DNA of 59,548 bases from Microcaldota archaeon (GTDB taxonomy: Archaea > Micrarchaeota > Micrarchaeia > Micrarchaeales > Micrarchaeaceae), in contig JAJYWI010000014.1 in the NCBI GenBank assembly GCA_021791535.1, positions 1 through 59,548 of the forward strand. Direction: 5' to 3'. The translations under genes were made by a program, and so were the position numbers. The notes below the pieces were generated by a model. That model was not told the origin of the DNA. It ran no database searches and saw only the letters and a list, made by a program, of their open reading frames with translations. Shown piece after piece: positions 38,487-46,976 of the stretch (positions within the stretch are counted from its first letter, which is position 1; each line of letters starts with the position of its first letter).

Positions 38487-38636
38487 CTACGTTGGGAATT
38501 CGCTCCCTTTCTTCTTCCTGTTGAAAATCCTCTCGAAGACCTTGGTAAGCAGGTTCTCGTGCTCCCCGACCCTCTTGAGTATAGTATAGGTGCGTAGGTA
38601 CCTCACGCGCTTGTTGATCCTTATCACGTATTTCAT
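38487..38636 (-). CDS. Small basic protein (49 aa), not in supplied ORF track
   Basis: MKYVIRINKRVRYLRTYTILKRVGEHENLLTKVFERIFNRKKKGSEFPT*, directly upstream of the 786 aa gene. Confidence 0.5.
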   Translation of the reverse strand: MKYVIRINKRVRYLRTYTILKRVGEHENLLTKVFERIFNRKKKGSEFPT

Positions 38637-38647
38637 TAGATAGCACC

Positions 38648-38966
38648 TATGGAAACCGCACCCTTTAGGTTGCGGGGGAAATCAGCGGCGATTTTTTCCG
38701 CAGACACACTTAGATATATTACAGATAGATACTTATGAGTTAGCAGAATGAAACGCGCTATTCTTTTGCAGCGAGAAGGAACACCGCATTGAAATGCCCT
38801 TTGGAGCTTGAGGGTTCTACTGACCATAAACCCTTCCGGGTTCCCAATAGGGAAGGCCTTCGTAAACGACCCTGCCTGCCCTATGAGACGGTTTTGAACC
38901 GTGTTGCAGTGCGACATACCGATACCGTTTATGGAACGCCACGCCCTTTAGGGCGTTGGTAGTTTA
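38648..38966 (+). other. Hairpin-rich noncoding region with two IS200/IS605 right-end-like hairpins (possible omega-RNA/element remnant)
   Basis: gaaaccgcaccCTTTAGgttgcgggggaaatcag and aacgccacgccCTTTAGggcgttggtagtttac; internal CCTTCC...GGGAAGG hairpin. Confidence 0.4.
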
Positions 38967-38968
38967 CG

Positions 38969-39706
38969 CTAACCCTTTACCTCTATGAAACCCTTCGATA
39001 TCATCATGTTGAGCGCCTGCTCGACCCTCGGAGGCGCCACGCCTGTCGCCTTGGAGAACTCGTCAACATCTATAGTGCTGTTGTGCGCCTCTATCCAGTC
39101 CTGCAGTCTCGCCATCAGTGCCTCATCCGAGTAGGTCTGCAGCTCCTTGAGCTTCTGCTGCAGCTCCCTGTTCTGGCTGCTGAGATTCATCGCCTGCACT
39201 GTCAGGTTCTTGTTAGAGGCGGTAAGCTCCACGTTCAGCCTGCGCAGCGCCTTGTATTCGTTGTAGAGCGAATCGTAGGAGTTGTACAGGGCGCCGTAGC
39301 TCTGCGGCATAGACCCAACAACGTCGTCTATGGCGGAATCGATGTGCTGGAACAGCTCGGCGTTGTCGACATAGTATATGTCGGATACCAGCGAGAGCAC
39401 ATTCAGCAGGTTCTTGAACACGTAGAGTCTGCGCATCTTAGGGCTCGTGTCCTGCGCTATCGAGTACTGGAGGGTAACGCCGTCGCTGCCTAGGCCTATT
39501 ATGAAGAAGAGGAATGGCCTTTTCTGTATATCCCTGCTCTCTATCCTGAGCAGCGTCACGCCGCTCTGGTCTGACGCTATCTGGAAGACCTCGAGGCTGG
39601 AGAGCCTTTTTGCTATCTCTTCTAGAGAGCCTGTCAGCTTGGCCTTGAGCTTCATCTCCTCTATCTCAGGCTCTATGAACTCTACCTTCTGCTGCTCCTC
39701 GTCCAA
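38969..39706 (-). CDS. Coiled-coil protein with C-terminal winged-helix-like domain (transport cluster)
   Basis: Central coiled coil; VDEFSKATGVAPPRVEQALNMMISKGFIEVKG. Confidence 0.65.
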   Translation of the reverse strand: MDEEQQKVEFIEPEIEEMKLKAKLTGSLEEIAKRLSSLEVFQIASDQSGVTLLRIESRDIQKRPFLFFIIGLGSDGVTLQYSIAQDTSPKMRRLYVFKNLLNVLSLVSDIYYVDNAELFQHIDSAIDDVVGSMPQSYGALYNSYDSLYNEYKALRRLNVELTASNKNLTVQAMNLSSQNRELQQKLKELQTYSDEALMARLQDWIEAHNSTIDVDEFSKATGVAPPRVEQALNMMISKGFIEVKG

Positions 39707-39744
39707 TCTACCACTCTATCTAATTTACAAGTATCTTTTAATAT

Positions 39745-40119
39745 TCATTGCCTGGCTGGCCTCTGCGCCTGCGGCAGCTCCAGTCGGGGCATATAGCTCA
39801 CCAGGGATAGCAGGTACATCAGGGCTACAACGCCAAGCCCGACAAGCACGGAATAAGGGTTTAACCTTGATGCAGCTACTAGCACGCCTGCGAAAAGTAT
39901 CCCTATCGTTAGGTAGTATATGCGCTTGCGCTCAAAGCTCTTCCTAGCTTTCCTGTACTTCGTGAAGCACTGCCTGCACACGACCGGGTTGTAGGGGTTC
40001 TTGTACCTCATCGTATGCTCATTCAGCCACCTTACGGCGCTTATGAACGAATCTGGCGCTATCTCTAGCCCAGGTTTCTGCTCGTTGCATATTATGCACC
40101 TGTCTATCTTGCGCTCCAT
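39745..40119 (-). CDS. Zinc-ribbon plus two-TM protein
   Basis: CIICNEQK...VVCRQCFTKYRKARK then two TM helices. Confidence 0.65.
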   Translation of the reverse strand: MERKIDRCIICNEQKPGLEIAPDSFISAVRWLNEHTMRYKNPYNPVVCRQCFTKYRKARKSFERKRIYYLTIGILFAGVLVAASRLNPYSVLVGLGVVALMYLLSLVSYMPRLELPQAQRPARQ

Positions 40120-40121
40120 GA

Positions 40122-40439
40122 TTATCCCAGCTCAACTGTCGCTTTGTACAGCCTACCAGTTTCTGCGTTTATCTTGCTCTCGTCAGCCATGTTTAGCGCA
40201 TCGCCGATGAGAACGTCGTCCATGCCCATGTGCCTGAAAACATTCACTATCCTATCCCTGCCCAGTCCCGCCTTCTCGAGCAGGTTTATGAACTGGATGA
40301 TATTGACGTGCCTGTGCAGCCTCTCCATGCTCGCAAACACTTCAGACATGCTGCGCTCAGCGACGCCGTAAGACGACAATATCCTCTTCAGCTCTATCCT
40401 GCTCACGGTCAATGTATTAGGGTTGGGCATTATCTCCAC
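40122..40439 (-). CDS. Stand-alone helical domain homologous to the C-terminus of the adjacent ATPase
   Basis: SEVFASMERLHRHVNIIQFINLLEKAGLGRDRIVNVFRHMGMDDVLIGDALNM compared with KEIFAAFDSNKEQLKSLDFIRLLKSSGVQGNDIVSFLKSLSIDDVIIIRIM. Confidence 0.65.
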   Translation of the reverse strand: MEIMPNPNTLTVSRIELKRILSSYGVAERSMSEVFASMERLHRHVNIIQFINLLEKAGLGRDRIVNVFRHMGMDDVLIGDALNMADESKINAETGRLYKATVELG

Positions 40440-41958
40440 CGGTATACGACATTATCCTGATTATTATCACGTCGTCTATGCTCAGGCTCTTCAGGAACGA
40501 GACGATGTCGTTGCCCTGCACGCCGCTGCTCTTCAGGAGCCTTATGAAATCCAGCGACTTCAGCTGCTCCTTGTTCGAATCGAAAGCAGCGAATATCTCC
40601 TTGAGTATGTCGCCGCCCATGTTGTATTCGATAAGCTTGTCGCGCAGCTCCTCCTTCTCGAGCTGGTATTCAGGCTGCACCAGCTTGGCCGAGAGCTCAG
40701 CCTGCGTGAGCACATCCGAGAGGTCCAGCTTGTAGACGTATAGAGGCTCCTCGCCGCTCACCTTCCCTATTATGAACGTCTGGGGGAAGTTTATCGCGCT
40801 TGTGAAGTCCATCTTGACTGCCGCCTCGCCTACGCCGAACCTGCCTATCTCGCCCCTTATGAAGTCTGAGAAGCCCATCGACCCCTGCAGGTAGTTCATG
40901 AACTTCTCGAACTTTATTCGCAGTATGAAGGTGGTGCCGACGTTCGAGAATATCGCCTCGTTTACGTCGGTCGGATTCTGCGAGGCTACTATTAGGCCGA
41001 AACCGTACTTCCTCGCCTCCCTGACTATGGTTATCGCGTCGCTCTTGTCATCGCTCGCCACCTTCCACGCCTCGTCTAACACCACAAGTGCGCGCAGCCC
41101 CTTCGTTTCCGTCCAGCCCTCTGCTCTCATCTTCTCCTTCACGGTCTGCAGTATAAAAAGCGCGGCTAGCGCCCTGAACTTGTCGTCTGGCAATCCAGAC
41201 AGGTCCATATCCACAAGGCCGGACTTAGTGAGCAGCCCTAGGTCGAGCGTGCTCTTCTTCGAGAAGTAGTCTTCTCCCTCTCGCGCGAACTGCCTGAGCC
41301 TGTATATCGAGTTCTCCAGCTCTGCTGGGTACTGGTAGGTGCCCTCTGTCAGGTTCTCCTGCAGCAGCGATATCACCTCCTTGAGCGTAGGCGGCTCCTT
41401 TCCCTCAGGAGGCGCCTCGTAGAGTATGAAGCCTGTGTTGGTGTACGCCTGCTCTATCGCCTCCTCTGTAAGCCTTTTCTGCTCCGGATACATCGATATG
41501 TCCGTCAGTATATCCAACGAGTTCATTATCTGCTTCGTCCTGTCGAGCGGCTTCATCCCAGAGAGGTCGAGAAGGTTCAACGAGTCGCCTTTTGCGAGCG
41601 AGACAACCTTGCCTCTCGTCTGCTCGACCCACCTCTTGTACTCCCCAGCCCAGTCGATTATTATCGCGTTAGTGTTCCATATGTAGCTGGCGCGCCTCAG
41701 GAACGTCTTCACTAGGAAGGATTTGCCTGCGCCAGTTATGCCGACAATCGCTATATGCGGGTTTGTCAGGTTGAGGAACGACCAGTTGAACGGGACCTTG
41801 AATATGCTCGTGTTGCCTATGTATATCGCGCGGAACGGGTCGCTTATCAGCACGTCTGCAGGGGGCTCTGGCGGCCTTGAGAAGAACGCCCTCTTGGCGA
41901 TCTCGTTGCTCATTATGTTCTGGAACTTGACTAGCGTCATGATGTAAACCTCTCGCAA
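40417..41958 (-). CDS. VirB4/HerA/CedB-like secretion ATPase
   Basis: IAIVGITGAGKSFLVKTF (Walker A), LVVLDEAWKVA (Walker B, VirB4-type DEAW), IVREARKYGFGLIVASQNPTDVNE. Confidence 0.88.
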   Translation of the reverse strand: MREVYIMTLVKFQNIMSNEIAKRAFFSRPPEPPADVLISDPFRAIYIGNTSIFKVPFNWSFLNLTNPHIAIVGITGAGKSFLVKTFLRRASYIWNTNAIIIDWAGEYKRWVEQTRGKVVSLAKGDSLNLLDLSGMKPLDRTKQIMNSLDILTDISMYPEQKRLTEEAIEQAYTNTGFILYEAPPEGKEPPTLKEVISLLQENLTEGTYQYPAELENSIYRLRQFAREGEDYFSKKSTLDLGLLTKSGLVDMDLSGLPDDKFRALAALFILQTVKEKMRAEGWTETKGLRALVVLDEAWKVASDDKSDAITIVREARKYGFGLIVASQNPTDVNEAIFSNVGTTFILRIKFEKFMNYLQGSMGFSDFIRGEIGRFGVGEAAVKMDFTSAINFPQTFIIGKVSGEEPLYVYKLDLSDVLTQAELSAKLVQPEYQLEKEELRDKLIEYNMGGDILKEIFAAFDSNKEQLKSLDFIRLLKSSGVQGNDIVSFLKSLSIDDVIIIRIMSYTGGDNAQP

Positions 41959-41973
41959 TCAACGTTTATCATA

Positions 41974-42807
41974 TTATCCCTCTGTGCTGAACTCGGTAGT
42001 TATATCCTGCACGCTTATCGGGGTCGAGAAGTTCATCTCCAATAGGGCGTAGACCTCCCTGCCTGCGACCCGCGTCACCTGCATGTTCATCGAGCTCATG
42101 CCTATCTGGAGGCGCCTTATCTGGTCCGAGAGCGCGTCTAGCGCCGCCTTCTCGCTGACCCCCACGGCAGTAGTCTCGAAGTACATCAGCGCGCTTATCG
42201 GCTTCTCCCCTGCCGATATCCTGTCTATCTTGGCCTGTATTATGCTTATCTTCCTCCTTATGTCAGTGACAGTTGTCTCGGCGGATGCCTGTGTGTTCTC
42301 CAGCGATCTCGAGAGCTGGAACTCCTGATAGCCGCGTTTTGCCTCGAGGTCGTCCCTGACCTTCTGCACGTCCCTGCCCACAGATAGGACATGGAACTTG
42401 AACGGGAAGTCAAGGCTCATCACAGCCCTCTCCCAATTCTCTGAGGCGTGCAGCATCTTGTCTTCGGCGCCCTCCTCCTCCTGTTCAGCCTTGAACGTAT
42501 ATCCGAATAGGTTCCCTGTCGCGAATCCGGTCGCATAGTAGAGGCCGCCGACGTTCTTCACTACAGCGTCCTGGTTTTTCACTATCGCGTAGCCCTTAGC
42601 TGGCTGGAACGTTATGCTGAACATCTTCATAATCGCCGGGAAGACGATGAAGTCAGCCCAGTTCATCGCTATTATGAAAGCGGCCGTGAGGAGCGTGAAC
42701 ACGGCGGCGATGTAGGACCACCCTGCGCCGTAGGCGCTCAGCGTGGCTAAAGCCACCAGCAGCACTACGCCGCATAATGCAAGGTAGAGCACATCCATCT
42801 CGTCCAT
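41974..42807 (-). CDS. Two-TM protein with VirB4 N-terminal-like soluble domain
   Basis: Two N-terminal TMs; NWERAVMSLDFPFKFHVLSVGRDVQKVRDDLEAKRG...LDALSDQIRRLQIGMSSMNMQVTRVAGREVYALLE. Confidence 0.55.
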   Translation of the reverse strand: MDEMDVLYLALCGVVLLVALATLSAYGAGWSYIAAVFTLLTAAFIIAMNWADFIVFPAIMKMFSITFQPAKGYAIVKNQDAVVKNVGGLYYATGFATGNLFGYTFKAEQEEEGAEDKMLHASENWERAVMSLDFPFKFHVLSVGRDVQKVRDDLEAKRGYQEFQLSRSLENTQASAETTVTDIRRKISIIQAKIDRISAGEKPISALMYFETTAVGVSEKAALDALSDQIRRLQIGMSSMNMQVTRVAGREVYALLEMNFSTPISVQDITTEFSTEG

Positions 42808-43646
42808 CAGATCACCTGCTCCTCTGTCTTAGTCTCCATCTGCTCTCTTACAGTAGAGAACGGTATAAGGTACTCTGGCTCGACAAACTTCAGTATGGCG
42901 CTACCGGTTATCACCGAGGGGGTGACTCCTAGCGTGGTGCCTATGCCGGCCACTACGTCCCTCGCCTTTTGCTGGACCATGCTGATAGCCTCGTACTCCT
43001 TTGCGCCTGCCGCAGATACCGCAGCATACGAGGTGATCTCGAGGGACTGCACAGCGCTTGCGTTCTGCATTATGTTGCGCCACATGGCCAGCTTGCCCCT
43101 CGCTATCTCGAGCTTCTCCGTGTCTGCACCGCTGGCGAGCTGTGCCTCCTCGAGTTCCGCCTGATTTATCGCATCGTGCAGCTCCTGTATGTATGCGTCT
43201 TTGTTCATCAGGTACATCTCAGTAGTGAACCTGACAGGCTCAGAGCTTATGCCGACCAGCCTGCTCATCTGCCTCGAGAACTCAAGCTTCTCCACATCAG
43301 TCATCTCTGTGGCTGACCTGTAGAACGGTATGCTTATGTATGCCGTAGCTATGAACCAGTCGCGCTCCCTGCGTATTATCGCATCTCCGGATGAAGAGAG
43401 CCAGTACGGCTCCTCGTTGCTCAGCACGATGTTCTTGCTCCTCTGCCTGAGCAGCGGCACCATCATGTAGTAGTAGCGCCTTGACGTGAATGCAATAGCG
43501 TCGAATGCCAGCGCCACGATGAGCAGGACTATCTTGAGAGGCGAGGGGATTAGGCTCTGCGGCGTGCCTATTGCTATTATCAGCAGCACGATGGACACGC
43601 CAAGCAACCCGATTAGTGCGAATATCTTCTGGTCCATCTGCAACAC
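42807..43646 (-). CDS. Two-TM protein, likely paralogous in layout to 41974-42807
   Basis: Two N-terminal TMs then soluble domain with central helices; start/stop overlap with 41974-42807. Confidence 0.55.
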   Translation of the reverse strand: MLQMDQKIFALIGLLGVSIVLLIIAIGTPQSLIPSPLKIVLLIVALAFDAIAFTSRRYYYMMVPLLRQRSKNIVLSNEEPYWLSSSGDAIIRRERDWFIATAYISIPFYRSATEMTDVEKLEFSRQMSRLVGISSEPVRFTTEMYLMNKDAYIQELHDAINQAELEEAQLASGADTEKLEIARGKLAMWRNIMQNASAVQSLEITSYAAVSAAGAKEYEAISMVQQKARDVVAGIGTTLGVTPSVITGSAILKFVEPEYLIPFSTVREQMETKTEEQVI

Positions 43647-43679
43647 TTAAGCTCTATCTTTGAGAATCTATTTATTACT

Positions 43680-44783
43680 TCATATGAACCGTCTTACGTT
43701 GCTGCCCACCCTGCTCGCGCCGCCGATGAAGTTAGCCAACTGGGTTATGAAAACGTATGATACAGCAGTTATGAGCGCAGGATAGAACAGCACCAGCAGC
43801 CAGAACGATGACATCGCGGATCGCACGTTGGAAAGCGCGGTTACCAGCGGGCTGGTGGCGCTGAGGGCATTCTGCTCTGCGCCTGTGCCGGTGCCCCAGC
43901 GCGCAAGCTGCGACTGCTGCTGGGCCATGCTTGCGAGCAGGTTTGGAGCCGTGAAGTAGTAGGCGACAGCGAATAGCGTCGGCATTACCAGGAAGAACGC
44001 TATCCCTATCGATATCATTATGCCGCCTAGGGACCTTGTCGGGAGTATGGCGCGCAGCACAATTCCAGGGGCGAGGAAGGCTGGTATCGCGGCCACCGAG
44101 AAGAACACCAATATGTAGTATTGTGCATACAGCCCTGCCATTCCGTCAACAAGCAGCTGCGCCAACGCCGTAGCCGGCAATATGTAGAATATGGTCAGCG
44201 GCAACTTGTACAATTCCTGTGGCAAGCTGCTAAGATACGGGATCTTTTGGCCGCCTATCACCTCGTTCCACGATATCGAGACGTAGTAGCTAGAGGTTAT
44301 GTACGGCGTGTACACGGCGCTGTACAGGCCCTGCGCCTGCACTAGCGTTGACGTTATGAGGTTGAACGCCGTAGCGTACGGGTTTATCGCGCCTACGGCT
44401 ATGCCAGGGCCGAGGCCGAACATAACTGCGCATATGTAAATGAAGAATACGACTATCAGGGCGCTAGCCATGCCCTCGTACAGCTCGCCTACCCCGAAGT
44501 TCCTGATAGTATCGTTCTTGAACGCTATGCCTATCATGAATATCATCGCTGCTATCGTCAGCGCGAGCAGGACTACAAGGAAGACGAACGGCAGGTAGCT
44601 CGCCCATACGCCGTATATCTGCTGGTTTATCGGGCAGTACCACGGGGCTGAGGAGGAGACCAGGTTGGCGAGATAGCTCGGAAGGAGGCCGCAGCCGGTT
44701 GGTACAGCTGGAGTTGCTGCGTGGGCGGTGCCTGAGAGCAGTGCCACAAGGACAGCCGCCAGAGCAGGAATCTTTGTTTTCAT
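43680..44783 (-). CDS. VirB6/TrbL/CedA-like polytopic membrane protein, paralog 1
   Basis: Signal peptide MKTKIPALAAVLVALLSGTAHA; GIVLRAILPTRSLGGIMISIGIAFFLVMP. Confidence 0.65.
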   Translation of the reverse strand: MKTKIPALAAVLVALLSGTAHAATPAVPTGCGLLPSYLANLVSSSAPWYCPINQQIYGVWASYLPFVFLVVLLALTIAAMIFMIGIAFKNDTIRNFGVGELYEGMASALIVVFFIYICAVMFGLGPGIAVGAINPYATAFNLITSTLVQAQGLYSAVYTPYITSSYYVSISWNEVIGGQKIPYLSSLPQELYKLPLTIFYILPATALAQLLVDGMAGLYAQYYILVFFSVAAIPAFLAPGIVLRAILPTRSLGGIMISIGIAFFLVMPTLFAVAYYFTAPNLLASMAQQQSQLARWGTGTGAEQNALSATSPLVTALSNVRSAMSSFWLLVLFYPALITAVSYVFITQLANFIGGASRVGSNVRRFI

Positions 44784-44791
44784 CGCAAAAC

Positions 44792-45868
44792 CTATATCAA
44801 GCCTCCGAGTAGGGACATGAAGTCTATCTGTGTGCCAATCGCCTTGGAGAAGTCCCTTATGAAGGCGTCGAGGATGGTAAATATCAGGAATGGCATGAAG
44901 GTCAGCCCGGTTATCACGTATGCCAACTGGGTAAAGAACTGCGAACTGAACACTATCGGAAGAGATATCACCCCGAACTGTCCGGCCAGCAGCGCGGGTA
45001 TCAGGCTTGTTATGAATATCTCTATCAGGTAGCCGATGTTGGCCGCAACGCTGACATTTCCAATTCCTGTAGTTAGGAACCCGTAGACTATGGAAACCAT
45101 CAATGGATAGACAAGGCCCAAGCCAAGGCCTAAAGCTATCATAGTGCCGCCGAATGTCCTGGTAAAGCCGAAGCATCTGGCTACAAGCCCTATGGTGAGG
45201 AAGAGCGAGAGCCAGAGCAGCGCCCCGCCAAGCAGCAGGGACTGGACCTGGTTGAGCGTCAGTGCGAAGAATATGCCTGAGAACGCGGCCGATATCATGT
45301 CCTCTTCGGCAACAGGGACAAAATCATCAATCGCCGTGCTTACGCTGACGCCGCTAAGTGACGGCGGCGGAAGCCGCACCTTTATGTTTATGCCAGGAGA
45401 TACCCCAGAGAAGTACGCCATGACGAACAGGGTCTCCGCCTCGCTGAACGCGTCCTGGTTGAATTGGAACATGTCGCACGCCGCAAGGGAGAAGACCGTG
45501 CCTGAAGGCATAGCCGTGCATCCACCAGGCACAAGCCCTGCTGGGCCGAAGGCCGGGACAGGGTTTATGTAGAATAGGTATATGAAGAACGCGAATATCA
45601 GGAGAAGCACCATAGAGACCGCTCCCTCTATTACCTGCGATTTCGCCCATGCCCTTGAGTCAGGGCTTCCTATAAGGCCGCCGAGTATGTACACAACGGC
45701 AGCAGCGGCTATGACGAGGAGCACGCCTGCAGCAGCAAGGCCGAGCCAGTTGGTAGGGTTGATCGGCAGCAGCGGCGCGGTCGAGGAAGCTGATGTAATC
45801 GAGGTGATCGCAAAAAGCATCGCAGCTGTAGGCAGCGCGGCGGTCAACACTTTTCTTATCAATCCCAT
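44792..45868 (-). CDS. Paralog 2 of the six-member membrane family
   Basis: GLVARCFGFTRTFGGTMIALGLGLGLVYP. Confidence 0.65.
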   Translation of the reverse strand: MGLIRKVLTAALPTAAMLFAITSITSASSTAPLLPINPTNWLGLAAAGVLLVIAAAAVVYILGGLIGSPDSRAWAKSQVIEGAVSMVLLLIFAFFIYLFYINPVPAFGPAGLVPGGCTAMPSGTVFSLAACDMFQFNQDAFSEAETLFVMAYFSGVSPGINIKVRLPPPSLSGVSVSTAIDDFVPVAEEDMISAAFSGIFFALTLNQVQSLLLGGALLWLSLFLTIGLVARCFGFTRTFGGTMIALGLGLGLVYPLMVSIVYGFLTTGIGNVSVAANIGYLIEIFITSLIPALLAGQFGVISLPIVFSSQFFTQLAYVITGLTFMPFLIFTILDAFIRDFSKAIGTQIDFMSLLGGLI

Positions 45869-45872
45869 ACGA

Positions 45873-46970
45873 TCACAGCATCTTGTTCAATGACTTGGAG
45901 GTGCTCAGGCTCGGCGAGCCGAGGAAGTCCCCCATCACCTCCGAGAAATCGAACGCGATTATGAACGAGAAGATGAAGGCGAACACGCCGTACATCGCAG
46001 GCACAAGCACCGCGACTACCGTCTGGACCATCGTCTGCGGGTCTGCAATTGCGAGTATAGATTCCGACAGCGTAAACAGTATGCCGGGGTTGTCGAAAGA
46101 GGAGAGCAAGTTTGCCAGGGTGCCTCTGGAGAGCACGCCTACGGATTCCGGGCCGAGGTTGGCCGGCGCGTTGAAGACTATGAAGTGGAGTATCAGCGGG
46201 AAGACTATGAAGAAGCCTATGAATATGCCAAGGAACGCACCGCCTGCGGCTCTGGTCCAAGGCAGCGTCCTGAGCACTATGCCGGCGAAAAGGAAGAGCG
46301 GCATTATGGCGTAGAATACCCCTAGGACGACCCCGCCAGCAAAGAGGATGCCGCCCACAAGCCCTGAAAAGATGAACAGCAGGTTGACAGCCGTTAATGA
46401 TGTGGAATAGCCGGAATACGGGGAGAATGAGATTCCGAAGTTTATCGGCATTATCTTTATCGTGAATCCCTGGACCAGCTTGGTAAAGTCTGCCGTCACG
46501 CCTAGGTCAAACGCGTACTGGAACATTATCAGGCCGTACCCTGTCAGCTGGCTGCAGTCGCTGTTGAATATGCTATGGCTGTATGCGCCTGTGTTCGCCA
46601 GCAGCTGCGACTGCGATTGCGTTACCGGAACTGTGAGGGTGAACACGCCGACGAGTACGAATACTATCAGCACGGTTATCGCTATTTCGCCGAACTCCTG
46701 CTTGCTCGCCCTCACCAGGCCGTTGATCTTGAATGAGTAGCCAATCGCATAGAGAACGCCGGATATCGAAGCCATCAGAAGCATTATCACGGCGGATATT
46801 CCTAGCAGCGAGTTTATCGAGCCAAGCGATCCAGTTGAGAGCAGGTTGCCAGAAGGTATCACAGAACTGCAGAAAGACTGCGCAGCCGGGCTCTGCACAA
46901 GCACAAGCATAAGCAGCGCCGCGGCTAGCGGCGCGGCCTTCCTCAGCACCGGTAATCTGCGTGTCATCAA
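45873..46970 (-). CDS. Paralog 3 of the six-member membrane family
   Basis: GIVLRTLPWTRAAGGAFLGIFIGFFIVFP. Confidence 0.65.
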   Translation of the reverse strand: MMTRRLPVLRKAAPLAAALLMLVLVQSPAAQSFCSSVIPSGNLLSTGSLGSINSLLGISAVIMLLMASISGVLYAIGYSFKINGLVRASKQEFGEIAITVLIVFVLVGVFTLTVPVTQSQSQLLANTGAYSHSIFNSDCSQLTGYGLIMFQYAFDLGVTADFTKLVQGFTIKIMPINFGISFSPYSGYSTSLTAVNLLFIFSGLVGGILFAGGVVLGVFYAIMPLFLFAGIVLRTLPWTRAAGGAFLGIFIGFFIVFPLILHFIVFNAPANLGPESVGVLSRGTLANLLSSFDNPGILFTLSESILAIADPQTMVQTVVAVLVPAMYGVFAFIFSFIIAFDFSEVMGDFLGSPSLSTSKSLNKML

Positions 46971-46976
46971 ATCATC

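Noticed and set aside
44784-45176. N-terminal extension of the ORF 43680..45176
   Set aside because: Overlaps paralog 2 out of frame; a signal-peptide start MKTKIPALAAVL at 44783 is far better
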